Positions 43,999 to 53,347 of a stretch of DNA of 64,000 bases are shown here, in pieces. Below the pieces are notes generated by a model. The model worked only from the letters and a program-made list of their open reading frames with translations. It made no database searches and was not told the origin of the DNA. The stretch is taken from the NCBI RefSeq assembly GCF_004023665.1, contig NZ_SAUF01000001.1, forward strand, positions 721,001 through 785,000, written 5' to 3'. Both the position numbers and the translations under genes were made by a program. How positions within the stretch are numbered: the stretch's first letter is position 1; every line of letters begins with the position of its first letter. This DNA comes from Afifella aestuarii (lineage in GTDB: Bacteria; Pseudomonadota; Alphaproteobacteria; Rhizobiales; Afifellaceae).

Positions 43999-44694
43999 TC
44001 AGCGGACGACGTAGACGATGCGGTGGCTGCCCGGTTCGACGAGGACCGGCTGGCCGTTCACATAGGCGTATTCGTAGTCGTAATCCGGGATCGGCGTCAG
44101 CGTGACGGTTTCGGGTACGCCGGCGCCGACCACCACTTCACCGTCGAGATAGACGGGCTGAACCGGGTTCGTCTGCACATAGGTAGTGACGGTCTCGGGC
44201 GGATCGATGATGGCGCCGGCCGCAGAGCCGCCGACCGTTCCAGCAGCCCCGCCGATCGCGGCGCCGGCCGCCGCACCCACCGGACCGCCGATCAAGGCGC
44301 CGGCGACTGCGCCGCCGACCATGCCGGTCGCACCGCCTGCCGTGCCACCGGTTTCGGCGCCCGAGGGCTCGTAGGTGGTGACGGGAACGCCGGCATCGGC
44401 GTAATGGTCGGTCATGACGACGGGCGAGCCGCTGATCGGTGCCGTCAGATAATCGGAATAAGCCCAGCCTTGCGTGCCTTCATGGGTGACGGTGCACCAT
44501 TTGCTGCCCTGGAGGCAGCCGTTCACGGTGACCTCGTCCTCGCCTGGAATGTAGCCGACGATGGGATATTCCGGTCCCGGGCCTGAGCGGATGTTGAGGT
44601 CGGTGGTGGCGGTTGCCGCGCTCTGGGCGAGGGCGGTGGTCGAGAGCGCCGCAAGAGCGGCGGCTGCGAGCGTCGCGTTTTTGGCAAATCGCAT
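43999..44694 (-). CDS. exported SH3b + glycine-zipper + DUF1236 protein
   Basis: 231 residues. A signal peptide ends in ALAQ near residue 23. A bacterial SH3 domain follows (TDLNIRSGPGPEYPIVG, then WCTVTHEGTQGWAYS, residues 30-85). Next comes an Ala/Gly repeat of glycine-zipper type at about 115-160 (GGAVAGALIGGPVGAAAGAA) and finally a DUF1236 domain ending YVNGQPVLVEPGSHRIVYVV. It is probably an envelope protein that associates with the cell wall or membrane. The gene stands alone between a CDF and a hemolysin III gene. Confidence 0.88.
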   Translation of the reverse strand: MRFAKNATLAAAALAALSTTALAQSAATATTDLNIRSGPGPEYPIVGYIPGEDEVTVNGCLQGSKWCTVTHEGTQGWAYSDYLTAPISGSPVVMTDHYADAGVPVTTYEPSGAETGGTAGGATGMVGGAVAGALIGGPVGAAAGAAIGGAAGTVGGSAAGAIIDPPETVTTYVQTNPVQPVYLDGEVVVGAGVPETVTLTPIPDYDYEYAYVNGQPVLVEPGSHRIVYVVR

Positions 44695-44891
44695 TGATCG
44701 TCTCCGTTCAGATTGATGGCGCTACAACCTGAAGGCTGAAGAAGCGGTTCCGGCACGTTGCGCGAAACCGCTCCAGTCTGTGGCGGGTGCGCAACAGTCG
44801 CTGACGCAAGCGTGTTCGGCAGCCGCCTTGCTGCCGCGGCCGCGCCCGCTAAGTTTTTTCGAAAGCCAAAGATGAGCGAACAGGAGACAAG

Positions 44892-45527
44892 ATGCGCAGA
44901 GCACCAGGGGTACGGTATTCGCCGGCGGAATTGTGGGCCGACGGGATCGTGCACGGGCTCGGCCTGTCGCTTGCGATCGCGGCCGCGATCGCCGTGCCGC
45001 TTGCCTTGAGCGGGCGCGTGCCCGCCGGGGAAATGGCGGCGGTGGGCGTCTATCTCGGGACGCTCGTTCTCTCGCTCGGGATTTCGGCCGCCTATAATCT
45101 GTGGCCGGCGGGAAGCGTGAAGGCCGTCTTGAGGCGGCTCGACCATTCGGCGATCTTCCTTCTGATCGCCGGCACCTATACGCCCTTCATGGCGGTGAGC
45201 GAAACCTGGTGGCTTCTCGCCTTCGTGTGGAGCGTGGCGGCGGCGGGCGTGTTCGGAAAGCTTTTCGTGCCGCACCGTTTCGACCGCGTCGCGCTCGTCG
45301 CCTATCTCGGCCTCGGCTGGTCGGGCATCGTTGCCTACGGACCGCTGACGGAGGCGCTGTCGTCGTCCGTCGTCTGGCTCGTGATCGGCGGCGGGATCGT
45401 CTATTCGGCGGGCGTCATCTTTCACGTCTGGGAGCGGCTTCTCTTCCAGAACGCCATCTGGCACGCCTTCGTGGTGGCGGCCGCCTCCATCCATTTCGTC
45501 GCCGTGTTGAAGAGCGCGGCCGCGTGA
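44892..45527 (+). CDS. hemolysin III / PAQR-type membrane protein
   Basis: 211 residues with about seven membrane helices. PAQR signatures are LDHSAIFLLIAGTYTPF in one helix and HVWERLLF with WHAFVVAAASIHF near the end, providing the conserved histidine/aspartate metal site. Bacterial members are called hemolysin III but their true role is uncertain and is probably lipid or membrane homeostasis. It is convergent with the TerC gene. A short stem-loop (45518-45533) overlaps the stop. Confidence 0.9.
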   Translation: MRRAPGVRYSPAELWADGIVHGLGLSLAIAAAIAVPLALSGRVPAGEMAAVGVYLGTLVLSLGISAAYNLWPAGSVKAVLRRLDHSAIFLLIAGTYTPFMAVSETWWLLAFVWSVAAAGVFGKLFVPHRFDRVALVAYLGLGWSGIVAYGPLTEALSSSVVWLVIGGGIVYSAGVIFHVWERLLFQNAIWHAFVVAAASIHFVAVLKSAAA

Positions 45528-45552
45528 GCGGCCATGTCGCCGGGTCGGGCTC

Positions 45553-46167
45553 TTAAGCGACGACCGTGGCGATCTCTTCGACGCCTTCCCAGATCATGTG
45601 GCCGGCCACATAGACGATGATCAGAAGACCGACGTAAGCGATCCAGCGCTGCTTGTGCAGGAGGTCGGCGATGAGGCTTGCCGCAATGCCCATCAGCGCG
45701 ACCGACAAAACGAGGCCCGAGGCGAGCACCCAGGGGTGCTGGTGCGCGGCACCGGCGACGGCAAGCACGTTGTCGAGCGACATCGACAGGTCCGCCAATA
45801 TGATCTGAAAGACCGCCTGAGCCATGGATTTGGGTTGTGGCTTGTCGATCGTAGCCGCGTGAGGCCCGCCCTCGTGGCAGGCCTTGCGGTCGGCCTCGAG
45901 TTCCCGCCACAGCTTCCACGACACCCACAGAAGCAGGATGCCGCCGGCCAGCAACAGGCCGATGATCTCCAAGAGTTCGACGGCGACGAGCGCAAAGGCG
46001 ATGCGCATGACGGTCGCTGCGGCGATGCCGATCGCAATGACTTTCGTGCGCTGCTTCGCAGGCAGGGACGCCGCCGCCATACCGACGACGACGGCATTGT
46101 CGCCGGCAAGCACGACGTCGATCATGACGACGGTCAGAAACGACCAGATCTCGGCGCTGGTGATCAC
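45553..46167 (-). CDS. TerC family membrane protein (YjbE type)
   Basis: 204 residues with about six to seven helices. TerC motifs are VVLAGDNAVVVGM near residues 18-30 and ADLSMSLDNVLAVAG in the second half, placing conserved Asp-Asn pairs in two helices. Related proteins export manganese or other metals or reduce tellurium stress; the natural substrate here is unknown. It follows ubiG on the same strand with a 51-base gap. Confidence 0.9.
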   Translation of the reverse strand: MITSAEIWSFLTVVMIDVVLAGDNAVVVGMAAASLPAKQRTKVIAIGIAAATVMRIAFALVAVELLEIIGLLLAGGILLLWVSWKLWRELEADRKACHEGGPHAATIDKPQPKSMAQAVFQIILADLSMSLDNVLAVAGAAHQHPWVLASGLVLSVALMGIAASLIADLLHKQRWIAYVGLLIIVYVAGHMIWEGVEEIATVVA

Positions 46168-46218
46168 GTGACTGGCAGGTTCGAAAAGAAAAGGCTCAAA
46201 CGTGCGGGCTGTCGACGC

Positions 46219-46962
46219 TCAGCGTGCCGGCCGCTCTGCCAGCATCATATAGTTCACATCCATGTCCCGTGACAGGCGCATTCTGTCCGTCAGCGGGTTG
46301 TAGACGACGCCGGTCTCGTCCTTGATCGTGAGACCTCCCGCCATCAAGGCGTCGGCCAATTCGCGCGGCTTGACGAAACGATGGTGCTCATGCGTGCCGC
46401 GAGGAAGCCAGCCGAGCACATATTCGACGCCCACGATGGCGAGCGCGAAGGATTTCATGGTGCGGTTCAAGGTGGCGAGGAACATGAGGCCGCCCGGCTT
46501 CACGAGCGCTGCGGCGGCCGCGATATAGGCTTCCACATCAGTGACGTGCTCCACCACCTCCATCGACAGGACGACATCGAAGAGAGCGCGTTCGGAGGCG
46601 AGATCCTCCGCCGCCGCACAGCGGTAATCGATGACGAGGCCGCTTTCGGCGGCGTGGCCGGTCGAGACTTCGATGTTGGCGGGGGAGGGATCGATACCTG
46701 TCACCTTGGCGCCGAGACGCGCCATCGGTTCGGCGAGAAGCCCGCCGCCGCAGCCGACATCGACGATGTCGAGCCCCGTAAACGGTTTCGGAGCCCGCGG
46801 GTCGCGGTCGAACTGCTCGCAGACATGGCGCACGATATAATCGAGCCGCACCGGATTGAGCTTATGCAGCGGACTGTTCTTGATGCCGCCCCACCAATCC
46901 TGAGCGCTCTGCTCGAATTTGGCGACTTCCTTGGGATCGATGGTGGATGAGCCGGCCTGCAT
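46219..46962 (-). CDS. ubiG: bifunctional ubiquinone O-methyltransferase UbiG
   Basis: 247 residues from the ATG at 46962, with GGAGGA four bases upstream. A longer frame to 47073 is rejected. It performs both O-methylations in ubiquinone synthesis. SAM motif I is VDVGCGGGLLAEPMA, with acidic TGIDPS at the end of strand 2, and DVVLSMEVVEHV follows. The N-terminal FEQSAQDWWGG and the later LNRTMKSFALAIVG are UbiG signatures. In related genomes ubiG lies divergent from lysC; here about 2.7 kb of other genes separates them. Confidence 0.95.
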   Translation of the reverse strand: MQAGSSTIDPKEVAKFEQSAQDWWGGIKNSPLHKLNPVRLDYIVRHVCEQFDRDPRAPKPFTGLDIVDVGCGGGLLAEPMARLGAKVTGIDPSPANIEVSTGHAAESGLVIDYRCAAAEDLASERALFDVVLSMEVVEHVTDVEAYIAAAAALVKPGGLMFLATLNRTMKSFALAIVGVEYVLGWLPRGTHEHHRFVKPRELADALMAGGLTIKDETGVVYNPLTDRMRLSRDMDVNYMMLAERPAR

Positions 46963-47069
46963 GATGTCCTCCGCTTGGGCGCGTGCGGAGAAGAGGTGGC
47001 GAACGGGTCGGAAGTCAAGCCTTCCCGGCTGCGACCTGCTTTCCAGGTGCACGGGAAAGGCGCTTTTTA

Positions 47070-48131
47070 TCATGTGCCGCCTTCGGCGATCTCACGCGCC
47101 TCGACCTTGATCGGACGGTGCTTGAAGGTGGCGCAGATGACCCCGTGGTCGCTGGTGCCGCTCTCTTTGTGGTCGTCGTAATTGAGGTGGTCGTTGGCGA
47201 CCGTCATGCCGTCAAACATCCACAACCGGCGGCGGCTGTTGTCGTAGAACTCTTCGCTGACCAGAATGTGGTCGAGGGATTCCCGGAATTCCTTGTAGAT
47301 GTGCGTGTAATAGACATCGCGGGTGCTGCGGTATTCCTGCAAAGTTTGCGCCGTGTAGAGGCTGACATCTCCACCGCCCTTCGAATCGCCGACGAGATAA
47401 CGCGGTTGCTCTGTTAGGATGTTGGCGGTGTTGGAGTGCTGCCCGTCATTGATGTCACCAAGGACGATGACGGGGGTCCGGGTTCCTTTCATCTGTTCCG
47501 ACAGGAGGAAGCGGAGCGCTGCGGCCTCGGCGGTGCGGCGGATCGTGGAAAGGGCCGCGCCGAGATTGTTCTGGTGTTTTTTGTAGATGTCCTCGTCTTC
47601 GTGAAACCAGGCCTCGCGGTAGACCTTGGCCGGCGATTTCGATTTCAGGTGGCAGACATAGACTTGCACGGCCGGCTCGTCCTCACGCGGGCGGATGCGG
47701 AAGTGCAGGACCGGACGTGAAAAACTCTCAATGGCGACACTGATTTCCGGCGTCTGGGGATCGTCGCCCGTGCTTCTCAACAGAAACCTCTCCGGAAACG
47801 CCACGATCCAATCGGGATCGCCTTCGAGAAGACCGCGGCGGACGATGGCGGCGCAGACGATCTTTTGGCCATCGGCGTCGTCCGGCACGAGCATGTCGTA
47901 ATCGTCCGCAAGGCCGGAAGCTTGAAGAGCGGTCTTGAGGGAGTCGCGGTGCCACAACTCCTGGAATCCCAGGATGTCGGGCCGAAGCAGGCCTATGACA
48001 TGCTGGGTCCACGCGATTTTGCGGCGGTAGGCCTCGCGCGACCAGCCGTCTCGGTCGGAATAGATCGGCAAGCCAGGCTCGTTGAGATTGTAGAGATTAA
48101 ACGTGCCGATGCTGAGTGTGCGCTTTTTCAT
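47070..48131 (-). CDS. endonuclease/exonuclease/phosphatase family protein
   Basis: 353 residues, no clear signal peptide. The EEP metal-dependent fold is visible by motif: FNLYNLN at the N-terminus, FQELWHRD (metal Glu), YVCHLKSKSP, a central GDINDGQHS and a C-terminal SDHGVIC. Members cleave DNA or phosphodiester and phosphate bonds on other substrates; no specific class is evident. The gene belongs to the block inserted between ubiG and lysC. An accessory nuclease or phosphatase is the likely role. Confidence 0.85.
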   Translation of the reverse strand: MKKRTLSIGTFNLYNLNEPGLPIYSDRDGWSREAYRRKIAWTQHVIGLLRPDILGFQELWHRDSLKTALQASGLADDYDMLVPDDADGQKIVCAAIVRRGLLEGDPDWIVAFPERFLLRSTGDDPQTPEISVAIESFSRPVLHFRIRPREDEPAVQVYVCHLKSKSPAKVYREAWFHEDEDIYKKHQNNLGAALSTIRRTAEAAALRFLLSEQMKGTRTPVIVLGDINDGQHSNTANILTEQPRYLVGDSKGGGDVSLYTAQTLQEYRSTRDVYYTHIYKEFRESLDHILVSEEFYDNSRRRLWMFDGMTVANDHLNYDDHKESGTSDHGVICATFKHRPIKVEAREIAEGGT

Positions 48132-48284
48132 GAGCGGCCTCCCGTTTGAGCGGAGACTATCGCTGTTTCATGACACTCCAACCGGCGCGTGCAATTTATG
48201 GGCGTATGCTTTGTTTCGATCTTGGGTAGAAAACGCACCAAACCCGAAGACATGGCTATGAGTGGGCGAGTGCGTGCCGCTTGG

Positions 48285-49322
48285 TTATGTTTGATCGTTA
48301 TGAGCGTTAGCTGCTTTCAAACCAATGTTTATGCCAACTTCATCCCCCAGCTGAGGAACATGACCAGCTACGATGAACGCATAGGCTTGGATGGCAAATC
48401 TTGTTTTGTGGAAATCGCCGAAAACATCGTTATAGATGACTATTCCGAATATCGTTGGAATAGTTGGCCCTCCATTCGTATCTTTGACAAAAAAATCTTC
48501 TTGTGTAAGGTCGCTGCGAAATCGCGACTCCGCTTCATCAGAGGCAGAAATGGTAAATCCTCCACTACTCATTTCTGCTGCTCTGACCATGTCGGGGCAC
48601 GGTGTGGGCAGTTGTCGTGGCTGCCATCCTGTATTCAAAATAACTTGCACATTGCGAGCGGGAGAGTGACCAAAATTGCGCGTGAGAACGTCAAAGGATA
48701 CTGGCGTCGTCATGTCGCTTCCACGCAGGGGCGGCACCACGTTAATCCGCACAGAGATATACGCACGGGTCTGTTTCTGGCCGATTTCTCGTGTGACGAT
48801 CACGGCATCGTCAGCGGCTTTTACGGCCTTGCGGGTCTCAAATAAAGTCCAGACGATAGCTGCGGTGCCAACAAGCAAGAAGATGGTCTGCCAGCGGCCG
48901 AGAATCACCATTTCGTGCGCCGAACGCTCCATGTTTCGCTGCGCGACAAGATTTTCTATTTCTCGATGCTCGGAACGCTTCTCGCGATCGTCACCAGCTT
49001 CCCTTTCAGCGTCGGATTCGACAATCGTTACCGGGAACGTGAGCGGAAGAACAAATGGCTCCTCCGCAACGGGCGATCGGCCACCCTCGTAATTGGATTG
49101 CTCCTGACATTTTACAGCCTCTGGGGATAATGAAAGAATTACCCCAATCGCAAATGTCGCGATCCAAGTGCCTCTAGGCATTGCAGCAAGAATCCCACGC
49201 ATTGCCAGTACATCCATTACGCTCCGCACACCTTCGTCATCTCGCATAGACCGTAGCACCTTGCCGACCCATTTCGTCAGATCGGAGAGGTAACTGCGAT
49301 CAGGCGTGCCTTGTCCACTCAA
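48285..49322 (-). CDS. membrane protein of unknown function
   Basis: 345 residues. Two hydrophobic segments lie at about residues 52-66 and 144-161, with an Arg/Glu-rich helix between. The rest is soluble with TRAYISV near 185-191 and FDVLTRNFGHSPARNVQV, a pattern seen in many uncharacterised membrane proteins whose beta-rich part faces outward. The TTG at 49322 overlaps the stop of a decayed gene; in-frame ATGs at residues 26, 36, 41 and 48 are possible starts. Part of the gene is distinctly AT-richer than its surroundings (one 60-base row at 48421-48480 has 23 G/C). Confidence 0.6.
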   Translation of the reverse strand: MSGQGTPDRSYLSDLTKWVGKVLRSMRDDEGVRSVMDVLAMRGILAAMPRGTWIATFAIGVILSLSPEAVKCQEQSNYEGGRSPVAEEPFVLPLTFPVTIVESDAEREAGDDREKRSEHREIENLVAQRNMERSAHEMVILGRWQTIFLLVGTAAIVWTLFETRKAVKAADDAVIVTREIGQKQTRAYISVRINVVPPLRGSDMTTPVSFDVLTRNFGHSPARNVQVILNTGWQPRQLPTPCPDMVRAAEMSSGGFTISASDEAESRFRSDLTQEDFFVKDTNGGPTIPTIFGIVIYNDVFGDFHKTRFAIQAYAFIVAGHVPQLGDEVGINIGLKAANAHNDQT

Positions 49323-49612
49323 ATGGACAAATTCTTTACGATTCGGCGGCTTGCGAATGGGCTGTCAGCGTCTTTCAGCACGCTGTGTATGGCCTGCAAT
49401 AGCCCTCTTCTGTCGAAAACAACCTTTCACTTCTGGCGAGGCATCTGTGTGTCCAGATCGGCTCTGTAGCCGAGCAGGTTCAAGGTGAGATCAACCGCGC
49501 CTATGTCGGCCTTGATCCTAACAAGTCGGTCGCAGATGCGGTCGGCTGCCGACCTCCCTGGCCTCGCTCGAGGTGAAAGCCTCGCCGCCGCGCCGATTGC
49601 CCCCGGGCGCAT
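49319..49612 (-). pseudogene. decayed gene with in-frame TGA, resembling a mobile-element-associated small protein family
   Basis: Reading the minus strand from 49612, a frame with CDRLVRIKADIGAVDLTLNL and LDTQMPRQK meets a TGA at 49427-49429. It then continues for 35 more sense codons (KVVFDRRGLLQAIHSVLKDA, then SPFASRRIVKNL) to a second TGA at 49319. The two parts together resemble small proteins with an IDATIRLFDP-like coil, a PKR pivot and a RG-L-xx-VL-x-A-xxP-x-SR-x-I half, which often neighbour recombinases or transposons. That match is from memory and should be tested. Confidence 0.5.
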
Positions 49613-49714
49613 TCCCGGCTAAAAGCGGCGCGCCGGGGTGCCCGGCCGCGGCCTTGCGCCATTTTTGTTGGCGGGTCGTACCCACAAATTCCATCAGGCC
49701 TAGCCGAGCCGAAA

Positions 49715-50968
49715 ATGTCCCGCCTCGTGATGAAATTCGGCGGCACTTCTGTCGCCGATCTCGACCGCATCCGCCGTGTTGCGCGCCATGTGAAACGTGA
49801 AGTCGATGCCGGCCACGAAGTCGCCGTCGTCGTTTCCGCGATGGCCGGCGAGACGAACAAGCTCGTCAAATTGTGCCGGGAAGCGTCGCTCATGCACGAC
49901 GCGCGCGAATACGATGCCGTCGTCGCCTCGGGCGAGCAGGTGACGGCCGGGCTTCTCGCCATCGTGTTGCAATCGATCGGCGTCGATGCGCGCTCCTGGC
50001 TCGGCTGGCAGATCCCGCTTCGCACCGATGCCGCACATGGCGTGGCGCGCATCGCCGACATCGATTCCCGCACGCTTCTGGAGCGTATGAGCCGCCAGCA
50101 GGTGGCGGTCGTCGCGGGCTTTCAGGGCGTCGCCCCCGACAACCGCATCGCCACGCTCGGCCGCGGCGGCTCGGATACGAGCGCGGTGGCGCTCGCGGCG
50201 GCCCTCGGGGCGGAGCGCTGCGACATCTATACGGACGTCGACGGCGTCTATACGACGGATCCGAGAATCGTATCGGGCGCCCGGCGCCTGCCGAAGATCG
50301 CGTTTGAGGAAATGCTCGAAATGGCGTCTCTCGGCGCCAAGGTGCTGCAGGTCAGATCCGTCGAACTCGCCATGGTGCACGGGGTCAGAACCTTCGTGCG
50401 CTCCTCCTTCGACGACCCGGAAGCGCCGCAAGTCGGCGAGGGCAATCTGCCCATCGGCACGCTCATTTGTGACGAGGACGAAATCGTGGAAAAGCAGCTT
50501 GTCACCGGCATCGCCTATTCCAGGGACGAGGCGAAGGTCACGCTCCGACGCGTCGAGGACCGACCCGGCGTCGCCGCGACCATTTTTGGCGCGCTCGCCG
50601 ACCAGGCGATCAATGTCGACATGATCGTGCAGAACATTTCCGAGGACGGGCGCACCACCGACATCACCTTCACCGTCACCACGACCGATTTCGACCGTGC
50701 GCTCGCCCTCATCGAGGGGATGCGGCCGGGCGTGGCGATGGAGATGGTGACGGGCTCGAGCGACGTTGCGAAAGTCTCCGTCATCGGCATCGGCATGCGC
50801 AGCCATGCGGGCGTCGCAGCGGAGGCGTTCAAGGCGCTCGCGGCTCGCGGCATCAACATCCAGTTGATCACCACCTCGGAGATCAAGATCTCCATCCTGA
50901 TCGACGCCGCCTATACCGAACTTGCCGTACGCACCCTCCATTCAATATACGAACTGGACAAGACGTGA
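49715..50968 (+). CDS. lysC: aspartate kinase
   Basis: 417 residues. It phosphorylates aspartate, the entry to lysine, methionine and threonine synthesis and to diaminopimelate for the cell wall. The kinase N-terminus reads KFGGTSV at residues 7-13, and DVDGVYTTDPRIV and FEEMLEMASLGAKVLQ follow. Two ACT domains near the C-terminus (with VSVIGIGMRSHAGVAAEAF) are typical of lysine-regulated enzymes. It starts the conserved lysC-ptsP-prfA-prmC row. Confidence 0.96.
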   Translation: MSRLVMKFGGTSVADLDRIRRVARHVKREVDAGHEVAVVVSAMAGETNKLVKLCREASLMHDAREYDAVVASGEQVTAGLLAIVLQSIGVDARSWLGWQIPLRTDAAHGVARIADIDSRTLLERMSRQQVAVVAGFQGVAPDNRIATLGRGGSDTSAVALAAALGAERCDIYTDVDGVYTTDPRIVSGARRLPKIAFEEMLEMASLGAKVLQVRSVELAMVHGVRTFVRSSFDDPEAPQVGEGNLPIGTLICDEDEIVEKQLVTGIAYSRDEAKVTLRRVEDRPGVAATIFGALADQAINVDMIVQNISEDGRTTDITFTVTTTDFDRALALIEGMRPGVAMEMVTGSSDVAKVSVIGIGMRSHAGVAAEAFKALAARGINIQLITTSEIKISILIDAAYTELAVRTLHSIYELDKT

Positions 50969-51055
50969 CGGGCTAACGTCGAATACGGCGCCCACGGGGG
51001 ACGGGGCGGCCGGGAGAGACTGTGCACGGCGACGGGATGAGGGGGTCTGCCCGCA

Positions 51056-53323
51056 ATGCGAGAGACGCTTGCCGGACCGAGAGTGCTGCTCAGGCGGCTC
51101 CGCGAAGTCATGGCGGAGCCGATCGGCGCACAAGATCGTCTGGATAAGATCGTCAGGCTGATCGCCGCCAACATGGTGACGGAGGTCTGTTCCGTCTACA
51201 TCCTGCGCGCCGACGGGGCGCTCGAACTCTTCGCCACCGAAGGTCTGAAGGCCTCGGCCGTTCACCGCGCCACCTTGCGCGTCGGCCGCGGCCTCGTCGG
51301 CCTGATCGCGGCGGAGGCACGGCCGCTCAATCTGCCCGACGCGCAGAAGCATCCGGCTTTCGCCTATCTGCCGGAGACCGGGGAGGAGATCTACAATTCC
51401 TTCCTCGGCGTGCCGGTGCTGCGTGCCGGCCGCACTCTCGGCGTACTCGTCGTCCAGAACCGCGCCCACCGCTCCTACACCGAGGAGGAGGTGGAAGCCC
51501 TGCAGACGACAGCCATGGTGCTCGCCGAAATGTTTGCCGCCGGCGAAATCGAAGACCTCGCCACGCCCGGAGCCGACCTCGATCTCAACCGCCCTTTTCG
51601 TCTGGAAGGTGCGGCGTTTTCGGAAGGAATCGGGCTCGGAAAAGTGCTCCTGCACGAACCGCGCGTGGTGGTGACGCAGCTGATCGCCGAAGACGTCGAT
51701 CAGGAGCTCGTGCGCCTCGACGAGGCGATGCGGAGCCTGAGGCTGTCCGTCGACGATCTTCTGGCGCGCGGCGTGGAGGCCGGGCAGGGCGAGCATCGCG
51801 ACATTCTCGAAGCCTACCGGATGTTCGCGCAGGATCAGGGCTGGGTCCGGCGGCTGCGCGAGGCGGTGGCGGCGGGCCTCACCGCGGAAGCGGCGGTGGA
51901 GAAGGTGCAAAGCGACATGCGGGCGCGGCTCGCACGCAGCGCCGATCCTTATCTGCGCGACCGGCTGCATGATCTCGACGATCTCGGCAACCGGCTGTTG
52001 CGCACGCTGATGGGCCGCCCGCACGGTCCGGGCAGCGCGCAGATGCCGTCCGATGCGGTGGTCGTCGCGCGCAATATGGGGGCGGCCGAACTTCTCGATT
52101 ACGACCGCGACAAGCTGCGCGGCGTGGTGCTCGAAGACGGGGCGCCGACGAACCATGTGGCGATCGTGGCGCGGGCCCTCGGCATCGCGACCGTCGGCCA
52201 GGTGGAAAACGTCGTGGCGCTCGCCGAATCGGGCGATCCCGTCATCGTCGACGGGGAGACGGGCGAGGTGCATCTGCGTCCGCCGGGCGATATCGAGCTC
52301 GCCTATGTCGACAAAGTGCGCTTCCGGGCACGGCGGCAGGAGCAGTTCCGCCGTCTGCGCGACACGCCCGCCTCGACCAAGGACGGCGTCGATGTTTCCT
52401 TGATGATCAATGCCGGCCTGATGATGGATCTGCCGCATCTTCAGGAATCGGGAGCGTCGGGCATCGGGCTCTTCCGCACCGAATTGCAGTTCATGATCGC
52501 CTCGTCGTTTCCGCGGCTCGGCGAGCAGGAGGCGTTTTATCGCGACGTCATGGAAGGGGCCGGCGACAAGCCCGTGACCTTCCGCTCGCTCGATGTCGGC
52601 GGCGACAAGGTGCTGCCCTATATCCGCACGCATCCGGAAGAAAATCCGGCGCTCGGCTGGCGCGCAATCCGGCTCGGCCTCGACCGGCCGGCGCTGTTGA
52701 AGACGCAGATCCGTGCTTTGCTGAAGGCGGCGGCGGGACGCACTTTGCGCCTCATGTTCCCGATGGTGACAGAGGTGTCGGAATTTGAACGCGCCGCGCA
52801 GATCGTTCGGAGCGAAGAGGCGCATTTGCGGCGCCACGACCATCCGACCGCCGACAAGGTGGAGCTCGGCGCGATGCTGGAGGTCCCGTCGCTTCTGTGG
52901 CAGCTCGACGAGCTTCTGGCGAAGGTCGATTTCCTGTCGGTCGGCTCCAACGATCTGTTTCAGTTTTTGATGGCGTCCGACCGCGGCTCGACGCGGCTTG
53001 CCGGCCGTTTCGATGCCTTGTCGCCGGCGTTTCTGCGCCCCTTGCGCAAGATCGCGCACCGGGCCCACGATATGGGCAAGCCGGTTTCCGTGTGCGGCGA
53101 AATCGCCGGGCGGCCGCTCGAAGCCATGGCGCTTCTGGCACTCGGCTACCGGTCCTTGTCGATGGCGCCGTCGTCGATCGGGCCGATCAAGGCGATGATC
53201 CTGGAATTGCGGCTCGAACCCCTTGCCGAACGGCTCAATGCCATGCTGGACGGGGATGTGAGCGCCTCGGAACTCCGCACCGAATTGCGGGCCTGGGCGA
53301 ATATCGAACGCATCCCCGTGTGA
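51056..53323 (+). CDS. ptsP: phosphoenolpyruvate-protein phosphotransferase PtsP (EI-Ntr)
   Basis: 755 residues. It passes phosphate from PEP to NPr in the nitrogen phosphotransferase system, a regulatory chain. An N-terminal GAF domain (about 1-170) senses small ligands. The phosphorylated histidine is His367 in GAPTNHVAIVARAL. The PEP-binding barrel holds GIGLFRTEL, KVLPYIRTHPEENP, SVGSNDLFQF and the conserved Cys in VSVCGEIAG. Its place between lysC and prfA is conserved in related genomes. The gene starts 88 bases after lysC. Confidence 0.95.
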   Translation: MRETLAGPRVLLRRLREVMAEPIGAQDRLDKIVRLIAANMVTEVCSVYILRADGALELFATEGLKASAVHRATLRVGRGLVGLIAAEARPLNLPDAQKHPAFAYLPETGEEIYNSFLGVPVLRAGRTLGVLVVQNRAHRSYTEEEVEALQTTAMVLAEMFAAGEIEDLATPGADLDLNRPFRLEGAAFSEGIGLGKVLLHEPRVVVTQLIAEDVDQELVRLDEAMRSLRLSVDDLLARGVEAGQGEHRDILEAYRMFAQDQGWVRRLREAVAAGLTAEAAVEKVQSDMRARLARSADPYLRDRLHDLDDLGNRLLRTLMGRPHGPGSAQMPSDAVVVARNMGAAELLDYDRDKLRGVVLEDGAPTNHVAIVARALGIATVGQVENVVALAESGDPVIVDGETGEVHLRPPGDIELAYVDKVRFRARRQEQFRRLRDTPASTKDGVDVSLMINAGLMMDLPHLQESGASGIGLFRTELQFMIASSFPRLGEQEAFYRDVMEGAGDKPVTFRSLDVGGDKVLPYIRTHPEENPALGWRAIRLGLDRPALLKTQIRALLKAAAGRTLRLMFPMVTEVSEFERAAQIVRSEEAHLRRHDHPTADKVELGAMLEVPSLLWQLDELLAKVDFLSVGSNDLFQFLMASDRGSTRLAGRFDALSPAFLRPLRKIAHRAHDMGKPVSVCGEIAGRPLEAMALLALGYRSLSMAPSSIGPIKAMILELRLEPLAERLNAMLDGDVSASELRTELRAWANIERIPV

Positions 53324-53347
53324 GCGAATTCTCGCTATAGAGAGCGG

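Noticed and set aside
48189..48845. 218-codon plus-strand frame opposite the unknown membrane protein
   Set aside because: It lies antisense to a frame with clear membrane segments and family-like sequence, and shows no motifs itself.
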